Shown: in pieces, positions 53,901 through 64,000 of the stretch | How positions within the stretch are numbered: the first letter of the stretch is position 1 | How the letters are laid out: the number at the start of each line of letters is the position of its first letter | Assembly: GCF_000524195.1 (NCBI RefSeq) | Contig: NW_020170422.1 | Span: 545,192-609,191 of the forward strand | Source: Echinococcus granulosus | Taxonomy: Eukaryota; Platyhelminthes; Cestoda; Cyclophyllidea; Taeniidae | DNA length: 64,000 bases | Direction of reading: 5' to 3' | The notes under the pieces: model-generated | Told to the model about the DNA's origin: nothing | Database searches by the model: none | The model's input: the letters and a program-made list of their open reading frames with translations, nothing else | Position numbers and translations under genes: made by a program

Positions 53901-56900
53901 GTGCTAAGACTTTCATCCAAAGTACACCGTGTCACGTTTCATCTGTCTCTGTGATGCTGTTTCACCAGCGCCGTGTGGAATTTGTTTGCTATCGCGTTAT
54001 CAACTTAAGGCCTCTATAGATTGATATTAAATATTGCTAGATCTAGACTGGATTTTAACGTTTCCAACAAGTTTCGTCAATGAGGCCCTCTTAACACCCT
54101 ATTTGGGTTTTGTGGCTTTCGACTTCTTAATGATATATTTTATATCTAATCACCTACTAAAAGGAAGGATTGAAGTCGTGCTGAAAGTAATTTTTTGGCC
54201 CTTTTTATTGATCTATGTTAGTTGCTTAGGTATATACATGGCATTGATCTTCCGATTTCGCTTGTGGAATCTACGCCTTCCCGCAGTAAGCTTCCAGCGG
54301 GGTATTACATGGGGCACCCAGATGCAATCAATCTTTGCTTTCGCTTATTTCAAAGGACAACTTTTCATTGTACTCATAATTTACAAATAATGCCATTCGT
54401 AGGTTCTTTGCTTTTCAGGCCCCTTTGCCGACCGATGGGCGTAAAACGTTTAGTGCTGTAAAGGCGGCAAAACCTCGTGGTTCAATTAGTTGTCATAAAA
54501 ACTGCTTTTTGTTACGATGATGTTAAATCATTTCAACTGCGGGCGTTTAGCAAATTTTTATCCAAGCCATCTCAATCATTCATCACACTTAGTCGAATTC
54601 TGTATGCATTGACAGGTTTGACCGCTTTCCTGGCGTACTTTGTCCTCATATTTGGTGCCAATGATCTGGTAAGAATTATGGACCAGGTGCAGAATAGGAT
54701 ATTCTCCAAAGTCCTCGCGAAGGTCATCCTTCCTCACGCCGAATTGGCCATCTCTTTACCCGTGGGGCTGATCAATCCCACGTTTGTCCTCACTGGTGCG
54801 TTCTGTGAACAAAAAGTTGCCTTTAAATGCTTAAAATTTATGAATTTCGCCTTTTAATAATGAAGGTTTCCCACATTTCCTCTCTTGGTAGTAGAATGGG
54901 AACCCTTACAGCATAGCTTTTGCTAAAAGGTATTTTAAACGACTCGGGTTTAATTCCTAAATTCAGTAGATGTGCTAGACTTGGGGTCTTTCTATGAGGT
55001 CTTGCGGCAAGCTAACGGGGGAGTGGGCTTTTACTAAAAAAAGTGAGCATCTAGTGATAGAATAGACATGAGCAAAGCTCCATCGTGGCAGTATGATCTC
55101 AGGTATCTCAAAAGGCAACTGCAGTATTCTATGACAAATTTCACTCTGATTCAGTCGTTTTTCCTTTTTCTTTACCTGCGAGGAGTGACATATTACAGCC
55201 ACATTCCGTCGTTTTTCCATATTCCCCTTTATTAGTAGCTTACTTTTAGGAATACGATTGGCGGCCAACCTTGCTATGGCTCCTGCTATACGTCTGCATT
55301 CTTTGGCTATTTTATTGGCATTTTTGTCTCTTATATAGAAATTAAGGCCGGTGCTTCTGCCGACAATTGTCGTGATCTTGATAGCCCTCTGTTATGAATT
55401 TGCAGCTTTAGTCATCACCGGTGAATTATTTTTTTGTGATATTTTTACCCAAATCAAAGGAGAAGCGATTACATTCACCCCCATTTAATATGATACTTTT
55501 TATTCCACCGCCTGCCTCTATCGAATAACCATCCCAGTCGCTGACTTTCAAGCTCTATCAGGCCTTCACTGTAATGATGAATTTCTCCTCAGGAAAAAGT
55601 GTAGCTTAGCTTGAAACCACCTCATCTTCCACCTTCACTTCAGCTCACAGCAATGCGGGGGATGCGCATGCCAATTTGGCAACAAAGGGTGCGGATAGCG
55701 GCTACGCCAGCCTCTCCTCTTCCAGCTTCTCCCATCTGGCCCGCGAGGAGTGGCGCGTGGTGAGTGTGGGTCTCACCACTTTGTGCACTCAGGCAGAGGC
55801 GATCTGCAATCCCACTGATGCCATCGCCTCCGCACCCTCCACATCCTACCACGCGGACGCCTGGATACCACTTGTTCAAGCTATTCTTGCTGGGCTGGCC
55901 GCGGGACCGGCGAGGTGCGGACAACTTGCGGCTGACGCCGCTGTTGCTGCTGCCACCTCTGCGGCTACTAACACCTCCACTCCGGTCTTTTCAGACGAAC
56001 GATTCACTGATGTTGCTGGAGATTCGGGTAAGTCTTCCGAATATTTAGGTTCGATTGTTATCAAATATTTTACTTTTGTGTTTTGCGCTTTTTTGGTGAG
56101 TCCTTGTTTGATCTACCTGCTTTCTGACAGGTGGAGTACAGACATTCTGCTATGCTACGAAGCTCACTGTGGTCTTTTTTAAGTCTTTATCTTATTGTTT
56201 AAACCTACTGAAATGTTATTAGTACTGACACATTTGCCAAGTATGACCCACGAATTGTATTTTTTTTTTACTTATGTGGGCATCGGTTTTGAGAGTTCCC
56301 CAATCATTAATTTTCGTCCCTCGAGTCATCAACTTTTCCGGCCAATGGGTTTCGTTTAACGAATCTGAAAATATCTGGTTTTGTCGTGCTTTGGCGAGTT
56401 TCGCTGTATCGTTATACGTTACAGGCGATCCCTGTAAAACGGTTGAATGAGCGTCAAGGGCGGAACTGCCTTGAAGCTTACCCACAGCATTGCTGAACTA
56501 AATTAAGTTGATATCGTAACTTTTAATGACTTACAATTTATCTTTATAATCACTGAAAGTGCCCCTGTATTCTCATGCTCAGTATTCCCTGAGGCGCAAT
56601 CATAAGATTGTGGTTGTTGAAGGCATGCTCGCTTGCCATCCTGATCCCTCCCTTTTTCGATCTGGGGCAGGCTTCCGTGCTAACTTTACTATTTATTTCC
56701 TTTTCACAATTTCCAGCCTCCTTTACATTGGTATTTGCCACGCCGAAGATGCCCAATCTTTGCCCCGGTGTCGTGGATCCGCGGGTTCACTTTGCGAAGA
56801 GTCTAGAGACCCTATCTCGACGTTATCCCAGCAAGGTGATTGATCTGCCTTCCTCCCCACTACCCCTCCTACTTATTGCTTTTATGAGTAGCAATTTCGT

Positions 56901-57000
56901 TTCATTGTAGATTTCTGCCCAATTGCGAACCAAGTTGACTGACGGCGCCAAGAGCGTTTTGGAGGCGTACTTCACTCAATCAATGGTACGACTGGAGTGA
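44933..57000 (+). CDS. CSE1L: Exportin-2 (CSE1L/CAS), importin-alpha re-export receptor
   Basis: Karyopherin that returns importin-alpha to the cytoplasm with RanGTP. Eighteen exons: 44933-45157, 45220-45473, 45700-45790, 45921-46034, 46513-46815, 46902-47031, 49019-49344, 49417-49501, 50322-50529, 50643-50743, 50817-50914, 51592-51742, 53065-53345, 53395-53581, 54616-54795, 55644-56027, 56717-56835 and 56911-57000. The total is 3327 bp, 1108 residues, with every phase agreeing. Landmarks: MELAHCNELAQTL and TTLKNFIKRYW (importin-beta N-terminal domain), GREDFPARWPSLL, AHSLFKRYRHE, DLPEFFEDSM, EEYIRRDLEGSD, VKADC-type helix IKADCLRYAITFRG, NPSKPQFNHFLFE, ELFPYVFQLLAVMLE and VHFAKSLETLS near the C-terminus. 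It is about 137 residues longer than human CSE1L because of insertions in exons 7, 13 and 16. The fourth intron (46035-46512) is GC-AG. The start was chosen at the conserved MEL. Confidence 0.96.
46035..46512 (+). other. GC-AG intron in CSE1L
   Basis: Donor GCATGT after CAG, acceptor GCGGTAG. It joins LNCQ to DLPEFFED, matching the family's continuous sequence. The next GT (46039) would shift the frame. Confidence 0.85.
47032..49018 (+). other. Longest CSE1L intron
   Basis: 1987 bp between exons 6 and 7. No nested gene or recognisable repeat. Confidence 0.6.
49740..49990 (+). repeat. TRIM-like internal fragment in a CSE1L intron
   Basis: Contains the GGGCGTCGTCCTAGG..CTTTCC motif that follows the left terminal repeat in full copies, and a CACTCGTAAA..-like block. 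Highly decayed, inside intron 49502-50321. Confidence 0.4.
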
Positions 57001-58066
57001 TCAGCTCACAACTCCCTTCTCCCCTGCGAGCCTCCTTCTTCCGTCTTCCCTGCATTTTGGTCCTCAACAATGTGTATGTATGCTTGCATTTTACACAATT
57101 TTGATCCGAAATTTTTGCCCCATCTTTACCTTTCGCTCCACCTTCCTCACCTCTGGGCTGTTTGAAACTCCCGAACTTTTTCTCTTTCCTTCACTTGCCT
57201 TTTCATTCCACTTTCCAGATTCTACATCTGCCTAATATTTTTTCTGTGTTTATATTCGGAGATTAAGTAAAAGTGGCTGATGGACAAGCTTCTCATTTTC
57301 GCGGCCTCATTTATTAGGGGATTCCAAGGGGAGCGTACAGTTTTTAAATGAATTTGATGTCAGGTAATCATCTTGCTGGGTTATGCTGATAAACAGCTAA
57401 AAACGGGTTTAGTAATCCTCCTGCATCTGGGTAGCAACAATCTTTCCCCTTATTGTTTGGGGCCCGGCCAATCTGCTTCCGGTACAACTTGGTGCGGTTA
57501 CTATTAGACTGATAGCAAAAAAATGTCACGTGTGGCGCCGGTAGCGCTGTCAAGTTGTAAAAAGAACTGGTATTCTGCGTTGTTTCAATGTAAGGATGTG
57601 TTCGAATGTGAGGGCTTTACGCTGTTCTAACCAACTTGGTCAGTTGTTTGCTACGAACGCCAATTCAGCTGTACTAAACAGAATGAAATTTTAGGCGCCG
57701 GAAAATTGACTTTACCAGTTAAATGTGAAGTTGTGCTTATTTTCATCCTAGTATCAATTCATGTCCTCTGATTTGATGTGCGAGTTCAATCTTGAAATGC
57801 TGACATCTTGTTGACCTGATTTTCTTTCAGATGTGCTAGCTCTTTTATCATCACTTACAGAAATTGTACACAATTTTTAACGAAGATACTCCTAAAATCT
57901 AAAAACCTTCGTGAATATCTTGTTAAAGTTTTTAAGCTTACAGTAGAGATGAAATGGTAGAATGTGAATTATTTTTTGGACGTTTGAGGGTCTGAGGTTA
58001 GTTCAGGTAGAAGGATGTCAATGATCGTGTTCGTACACTTGATCACTGATTGACAGAAATTCGTAG
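57001..58066. other. Spacer downstream of CSE1L
   Basis: Pyrimidine-rich just after the CSE1L stop, then AT-rich. No supported gene or repeat. Confidence 0.4.
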
Positions 58067-58180
58067 CGTGTCAAATCTTTGCTGGAGGCGGCATACACCG
58101 AACCACAAGGGGAGAAAGTTTATCGACGTGAGTGGAGACCGAGAGGCTATGGCTTTGCCTTCTCGCTGTGCTACCAAGAC
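58067..58180 (+). CDS. Isolated exon of an unidentified protein
   Basis: A 114-bp, GC-richer segment between a TTCGTAG acceptor and a GTAAGT donor. The phase-0 frame reads RVKSLLEAAYTEPQGEK and later RPRGYGFAFSLCYQD without a stop. A second frame is also open. No family recognised. It might belong to the same gene as 59455-59638; the connection is unproven, and a TRIM-like copy starts 62 bp downstream. Confidence 0.35.
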
Positions 58181-58241
58181 GTAAGTAACATCCGCTAAGA
58201 CTGGAAAACTTGAGTGGTAAAATTTACTTTAAAATGACTTA

Positions 58242-59238
58242 TGCAGTGCCTTCAGACTTCCTTAAAGACGAAGGAAGACATGACACTTGTGCGGTAGGAC
58301 TTGGGGCCACTGGCGTGGTTCAGAGGCCAGTCTACCCAGCGAAAGTACAATGGCGGTGCCTCCGAGTGGCCTGTTACCAAAACCGAGAGTTAAATAACCA
58401 AAGTATTACGTATTTCCTCCTCTTTCCTCCTCTCGGGCCTGCCATCACGACGTAATCGGCGATGTCTAGAAATATCCACAAGTCAATCATGGCAGTCATC
58501 CAATTCCCTTGCAACCGAGAAGATGCCTGACCACAAGGTCACCGATCCGTCCTAACAATTTCACCGGATCTGCAGTTTCCCCCTTCATGAGAACTGGATT
58601 TGGAGATTGAGGGAACGTGCTGGTCGTGGCATGTGTTCATTGCTAGTCGTAGGAACACAGGCCTAAAAGCAGAGTTGTGTAACAAAGGCCAGGGTTTAAC
58701 ATGGTTCCTTTGGAGCAGGGTTTTGTGCCTGCTCCTCTTTGCCACTTTTTTCTCACTTCATTGCTGCCTGGTCATATCTATATAGGTTCTATCCAGCTGG
58801 TAGAGGGGTGTGGAGGTATTGTGTGCTCATATAGGTGGTATCTTTATACAGGTACTGTAGACATCTTTTAACACACTTCTCCAGATGGTTAACGGCTAGT
58901 GTCGTTTCATTTGTTAATGACATTTGTGCAGAACACGGAACTTGGGTAGGTGCCGACGTCATTAGCAAACCTTCAGTTAGGAATCGTTACAGATTCTCCC
59001 ATCCGCAGCATGTGCGCTTCCACACCGCTAAGGCTTATCACCCATCAGTAGAAATCGGGAAAGTTGTCCTCTAAGATAGGATTTGCTTCCCAATGCAGCA
59101 TCCCGAAACTTCCTTGAAGACGCACAAAGGGTTTGGGAATACTGGCCTGGCCCGGAGGCCAGGCCATACCACGAGGGTACAATAGCAGAACCCCTAATTG
59201 ACCTCTTACCAAACTTAAGAGTTAAACAAACAATTACA
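58242..59238 (+). mobile_element. Full-length TRIM-like element, copy 3
   Basis: 997 bp. Left repeat 58242-58410, internal part 683 bp, right repeat 59094-59238. The left repeat has GGTTCAGAGGCCAGTC, AAAGTACAATGGCGG and ACCAAAACCGAGAGTTAAAT; the right one repeats GGAGGCCAGGCC, GGGTACAATAGCAGAACCCC and AAGAGTTAAACAAACA. It begins TGCAG and ends TTACA. No coding capacity. Confidence 0.75.
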
Positions 59239-59454
59239 TTTGAAGCTACAAAGGAGTGCCGATTTTATTGCAACTTTTTGCCTCTCTCTGTGGCGTGTCT
59301 TTTAGTCAAAATATCATTTCAACTGAAACTACAAACTTCGTTGTTTTTTTTGATATCAGGGTTCATTTCGTAAACTGCCATTTTTGGATAGTTTTTAAGG
59401 CGCTTTTATTATTAGAACTGTAGTGAATAGATACTTTGCTTTGTTGAATTTTAG

Positions 59455-59638
59455 GGGTGCTTTAATTTTAGCCAGTCGTGCTTTCGCTCTACGGCATGGT
59501 CCTTGGACCATGCTACTGTATCTTCACCTCTTCTGTACTTTATCGGCACTTGGGTCTGCCACGACCTTGAAAAACACTCGCGACGCTGCATTGATGGCAG
59601 CGGCGAGCGAGCCCCATCGAAAAGTGCAACTATCCTGA
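59455..59638 (+). CDS. Possible C-terminal exon with a membrane helix
   Basis: Starts after an ATTTTAG acceptor and ends at TGA (59636-59638). The frame gives GALILASRAFALRHG, then a hydrophobic segment (PWTMLLYLHLFCTLSALGSA) and a short polar tail of about 20 residues. This resembles a C-terminal tail anchor. The pattern of a basic segment, Y/LH and a hydrophobic helix is vaguely like golgin-84 or CASP tails, but the match is too weak to name it. Upstream exons not found. Confidence 0.35.
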
Positions 59639-61299
59639 AGTCTATGGCTGAATATCAAACCTTAGCATGTGTAGTTACTTAAAAGAAGGTTAAAAAATGA
59701 CACCAACCACTCGAAAAACTCCATTATGGAGCTGTCTACAGCACCTGTATGATGACAATTGCGGAAACGAGTGACATCTTCACGTCGTTACTATCCGAAC
59801 GGTATCCTGGTAGATAGATGTCCAGACGGCACAGAAGTGACAGCAAAATGGTAAGGAGGTACAGATGCGATCAGTAGCCTGGTGAAGCTCTGCCTTTTGG
59901 CCTCGTCATCCTGGTTGGGAAACAATCAAAAGCATAAGGCGGCTGTGTGGTACATCGATGCTTTGTTTAACTGTATTGAACTGCGGAGACGCTTCAGTCT
60001 TCGCGGGTTGTACTTCTGCTCGAATGCATGGCCTTAGGATTATGCCAGTAGCCTCAAAACTATTCTATGATTTGGCCATATGTCTTCTGTCCTACTATCT
60101 TGGCTTAATACGACGTCGGAGAAAATCGGAGATGCTACAGAATTGCAAACATTGGTAAATTTAAGAGCATACTAAATGTTTAATGATATTAACATTTTAC
60201 CATGACTTTGGAGGATGCAAATGCAGTAAGGCAGAATTTCTTTTCACTTCGCCTTTATTCCGCTACCTGGTAGATTCTTTCTCGATTCGACTAGTTGTGT
60301 AAAAAAAATAGACATAAATGCTATCGGCACGAATCGGGCGAACTCCTTATATAGCAATCACCGTTGCTGATAAAACTGGAAATAAACAGTCTAGGAATAC
60401 TCTCCTTATGGTCAAATGCAAAGCTTGCAAATTGTGCCTCAGTATGAAGAATTCACAGTATTAGTGGGGCCGTCAAAGGGAGCGCTTTTGGATCCCTCAG
60501 TCCTCAAGTTGATCGGGTTTAATCTTGCATCATCGATGAAACGTATCAAGGCTACTTGAACTACATACTTCGAGTTGGTATTAATTTTTGAGGTAACTTC
60601 ACTAAACCAAAGATGAGTGAGAATGTGATTTTATTTCTGATTTATTCGCTTTGGGGAATCAACACAGTAAAGGCTACTATTGACAGAACCGAGTAATGCG
60701 CTTTGCGAGTCAAGAATACAACTAGTGAACAGTGCTGTTAAAATTTTAAAATAGAAGACAAGTTCCAACGTCAAAACAATTTCAATATGTACATTATCCT
60801 TGATTTGTAGCTATGACAGAAGGGCTGAAAGCTGTTGTACTATAATCGGATGCATCTGTTTTAAGAAACCCAAATTTTGCTAACGGGATTAGAAATAAGT
60901 TAAAAATTTCTATAGGGCAGGGCCTCAGATGTCCCCAAAGAAGCCACATGACTCACATTGTCGTTGGCAGCTTTTGCAGTGCTGGACAGCGGAACAGACA
61001 CAGTGACACCGATACGCAGACCGGTTCACATTCTTTTGATTCGCAGTCTGTATTGTTATTGTACTGTTTTCTCAACCGTTTGAAAAACTTAAGCATCAAG
61101 AATGGGCCAAAATACATCACTGAGATTAGGAGATTTCGATGTGGTATACTGGTACCTTCCTTTATATGGCTCATGTGACAAGTATTGTACAGAACTGGGA
61201 TACTAGTTACTACGTTTCTTTTTACACAGGAGTCGCTTTTTGTTGGAAGCCAGATTTGGTCTTCACCTCTGCCTGATTTTTTTGACCCTCATGTTTGCA
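59639..61299. other. Spacer, no gene recognised
   Basis: Short open frames only. No repeat or RNA gene that I can support. Confidence 0.4.
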
Positions 61300-61398
61300 T
61301 TTCATCACTGCCAAATCTGGAGGCTAGGCAGCCAGATGGAGGTACAATGGTGGAGCCCCTCAATTGCTCATTTTAAAATCGAGAATTAAAAAAAACCT
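61300..61398 (+). repeat. Partial solo terminal repeat
   Basis: Retains GGAGGTACAATGGTGGAGCC, CCCTCAATTG and AAAATCGAGAATTAAAA, the right half of the family repeat. Confidence 0.55.
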
Positions 61399-61855
61399 CC
61401 TCAGTTTTGGCTCACATTTTTATGACTACTTGCATCACAAGAATTTGTATTGGCGACTTCGAATTATTTTCGCCTATTCTTTACTACTATGATGATACGC
61501 TTTCAGCCATAAAGACCAGACACCTACCCTTTGTGACCTTTGAAGCGCTGTAAACAGCCAAGCCACCTAGTTGGAAACCTTCCCCAAAGCGTCAATGACA
61601 GTAAAGATGTTTTTCACAACTATTAAAGACCATTCAACATATCTTGTTATGCTATCACTCTAGTTACCCTTTCACTGTTTAACCACAGAATTACAACCGG
61701 AAGAGTGGGAAACAAAACGGTCCACATAGTAGTATCGGTGAGTAAAGCCCAAAAATACTCAGTCATATAATCTTACCACGGTAAAATAAAAGGAGTATAA
61801 ATTTTCTGGATGGATGGACAATCTAGTTTTCCACAATTGCTAATTTTTCAGAGCC

Positions 61856-62049
61856 TGTAATACCTTAACTGTTTGCTTAACTTTCGGTTGGGTTACGGGC
61901 CACTGGGGAGCTGCGCCATTGAACCTCCACCAAGCGACTTGGCCTCCGGGCCGTACCAGTAGCTCCATGACCTACTGTAAGTCTGAGATTCATATTCTGC
62001 CCTAGTATTATGTCTTCTTTTGTCTTCAAGGAAGTCATGGAGGTTCTAT
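61856..62049 (-). repeat. Solo terminal repeat
   Basis: About 194 bp. On the minus strand: CATGACTTCCTTGAAGAC, AAAAGAAGACATAATACTAG, GGCAGAATATGAA, CGGAGGCCAAGTCGCTTGG, then CCGAAAGTTAAGCAAACAG and the end GTATTACA. Confidence 0.7.
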
Positions 62050-64000
62050 GTCTTTGATCCAACTTTGGAAGTGGCGTGGATGCTGCGTTGTGGAGAACTG
62101 AATTTCTTAACTATGATTCTAATATTCCATTAGATGAAAGCCGCCTCGGAAAGCTTTTACCAACATTGGATTATTCAATATTGGCTAAATCTCGACAGGG
62201 AAATCCCACATTTACTGCTTTTCTGGATTAAATTAGTAAATTCGACCTAAGCCGAAGTGCAACAATTTTTGGTAAAAATCCAATGCATTAAAACCAAATA
62301 GAAGCTAAACATCTAATTTGCTCTTTTTATAGAAGTTTGACACGGTTTGGGCAGTAGCCATGGTAACCCTTAATACCACGCGTTGTTTTTACAATGGGTT
62401 GTCCCAGTACTCTCTTACGGCTGTAAGAATTGTACGATCCTGGCTAGGACTTTAGCAAAAATGTGCGAAATAGGTAGCAAGCTGTTAACACACACACCAT
62501 AAACGAGGTACTATGACGTCAGGATCACCACCCAACCTTCGCAGATTAAAGGCCCGCACTGGTTAAATTACACAACATTCCTTTATTGTGTGTCTTGTTT
62601 TAGGCTTTTCTAGTGGTCATTCTGGTGCCCCATTCATCACAGTGTTGGCGGTGCTACACTACCCAGTCACGAGCCCTGAATGGAGGTCGTAAGTTTGCAT
62701 CTACTAAGGCTCGAAGTCACCTGCATCCACCATTACACTCGATGGACACATATTTAGGTCCTCTCTGTAGACTGCATGACAGACATGCGTTTTGTAATAC
62801 TAGATGGAGTCCAACATGTCGCAGCAACTGCACTTCGTATGCTAATTACTATTCGTAGAATCATTTAGATTACAGCAGAATCCTTTCACGGAGCTAATTT
62901 TATGCATCCAGGCCTATTTGGTGCAAAGTTTTCATCTCAATACTGCATCGTCGTCTGTCTCATTTTTGTTCAGCTAATAGAAACAAAAAATAGCCCAAAA
63001 TGGCCCTCCTTAAATTACTTTAGACTTTCCGAGATCTCGATTATAAAACGGGGTAAAGAAGTCTTGATTTCTTTTCCTTTTTGCCTTTTGCTAATCTTTT
63101 AATACTCACCGAATATTTTTGGTTAATCTCGGAGTCTCATAGGTCTTCCCTTAGTGTAGGTTTAATTTCAGAACTAACCATAGTGTCGAGCTCAAAATAA
63201 AGGAATCTGCCATTCATCCCAATTCCAGGTGATTTTGTCTATGAGGGAATGTGGTGTCGAAATTTTGTCCAAATCCGTAGGGCGCACCTCTACTCCTGAA
63301 ATGCGGAGCCATCACGATGTTGACCATTTCCATTTATTTCTTCTGTGAGGTTTCTTTTCAGCCCACTGGAATGCGATGACTAGCACAGGCGTTTAATGAC
63401 CGGGTGGGTCATGAACAGCACTAATAATAAAACAGAGGCAATTCTGAACAGCAAGATATATTACAACAGTACTTAAGTGCTGCGGTTGCTTAGACAACTA
63501 CGTAGGGTGGCTGATATGGCACTCGCTCCACTGGCCTTTGCATATCTATATTTCCCCATATTACTCTCCATTGTACATTTTAAGAGGCCAATTTTATTTC
63601 AAAAGCACTTAAATTTGGTAAAGAAATTTTTCACTCGAATAAATAATTTTTAAAGGATCTAATATATAAGGACTACTAACATCCAAGTTGATGCATAAAT
63701 ACATGCAATGTTTATCCATTGTGTCACACATAAACAATGGGGAAGTTAAGACCAGTGAATACGGAATCAGTCGTGCCATAGCAGAGAAAGAAAACGCTTG
63801 GAACTATTTTGACGCCCTCCCAAGCAATATAAGTTATTTTTATATCCCAATAATCCCCCTTAACATACGATAGGGTTAAGGCTTGTCCCAATATATATGG
63901 CACTGAAGTGTCCAAATCCGCGGTTTGAAATTTCAGTCTTTAAAATGTCTTTTTACCGTGCAGAACGCTTATTCGTTCTAGGCTTGGTTTCAGTTAAGCA
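62050..64000. other. Spacer with one exon-like segment
   Basis: Mostly AT-rich. The segment 62604-62688 (plus) lies between TTTTAG and GTAAGT and reads FSSGHSGAPFITVLAVLHYP without a stop, but it is isolated and unassigned. Nothing else recognised. Confidence 0.35.

Overview
This is a eukaryotic genomic window, most likely from a parasitic flatworm and probably a tapeworm. The reasons are: conserved metazoan genes split by many introns, a large share of them only 30-50 bp long; long AT-rich spacers; a gene pair spaced like a trans-spliced operon whose second gene seems to lack its own start codon; and a dispersed family of non-coding terminal-repeat elements resembling the TRIM elements known from taeniid tapeworms. 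The species assignment is inference. Introns were placed by eye, using reading-frame continuity, splice dinucleotides and remembered family alignments.

Layout: 0-7.6 kb is mostly featureless, with one possible minus-strand terminal gene fragment (3.3-4.0 kb). 7.7-12.3 kb (minus) holds a small ankyrin-repeat protein. 12.9-16.1 kb holds an internal fragment and one full copy of the TRIM-like element. 16.9-24.6 kb (plus) encodes an RFX1/2/3-type transcription factor. 25.8-26.4 kb (plus) encodes PIGF (N-terminus not found), followed after 156 bp by a METTL25B-like methyltransferase (26.5-32.5 kb) with a full TRIM-like copy in one intron. 33.6-35.8 kb (minus) is HDAC3, head to head with NDUFV2 (36.5-37.4 kb, plus). 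37.4-44.9 kb is repeat-rich spacer with solo terminal repeats and a 100-N assembly gap. 44.9-57.0 kb (plus) is a complete 18-exon exportin-2/CSE1L gene. 57-64 kb has a third full TRIM-like copy, more solo repeats and several isolated exon-like segments that I could not assign.

The genes are housekeeping or regulatory: chromatin deacetylation (HDAC3), complex I electron transfer (NDUFV2), recycling of importin-alpha (CSE1L), GPI-anchor synthesis (PIGF), a predicted SAM methyltransferase (METTL25B) and transcription control (RFX). They do not form one pathway. The PIGF-METTL25B pair is the only candidate co-transcribed unit. The most interesting items are the TRIM-like family, the possible spliced-leader-donated start codon of METTL25B, the 30-nt in-frame intron of HDAC3, and two GC-AG introns supported by conserved protein sequence on both sides.
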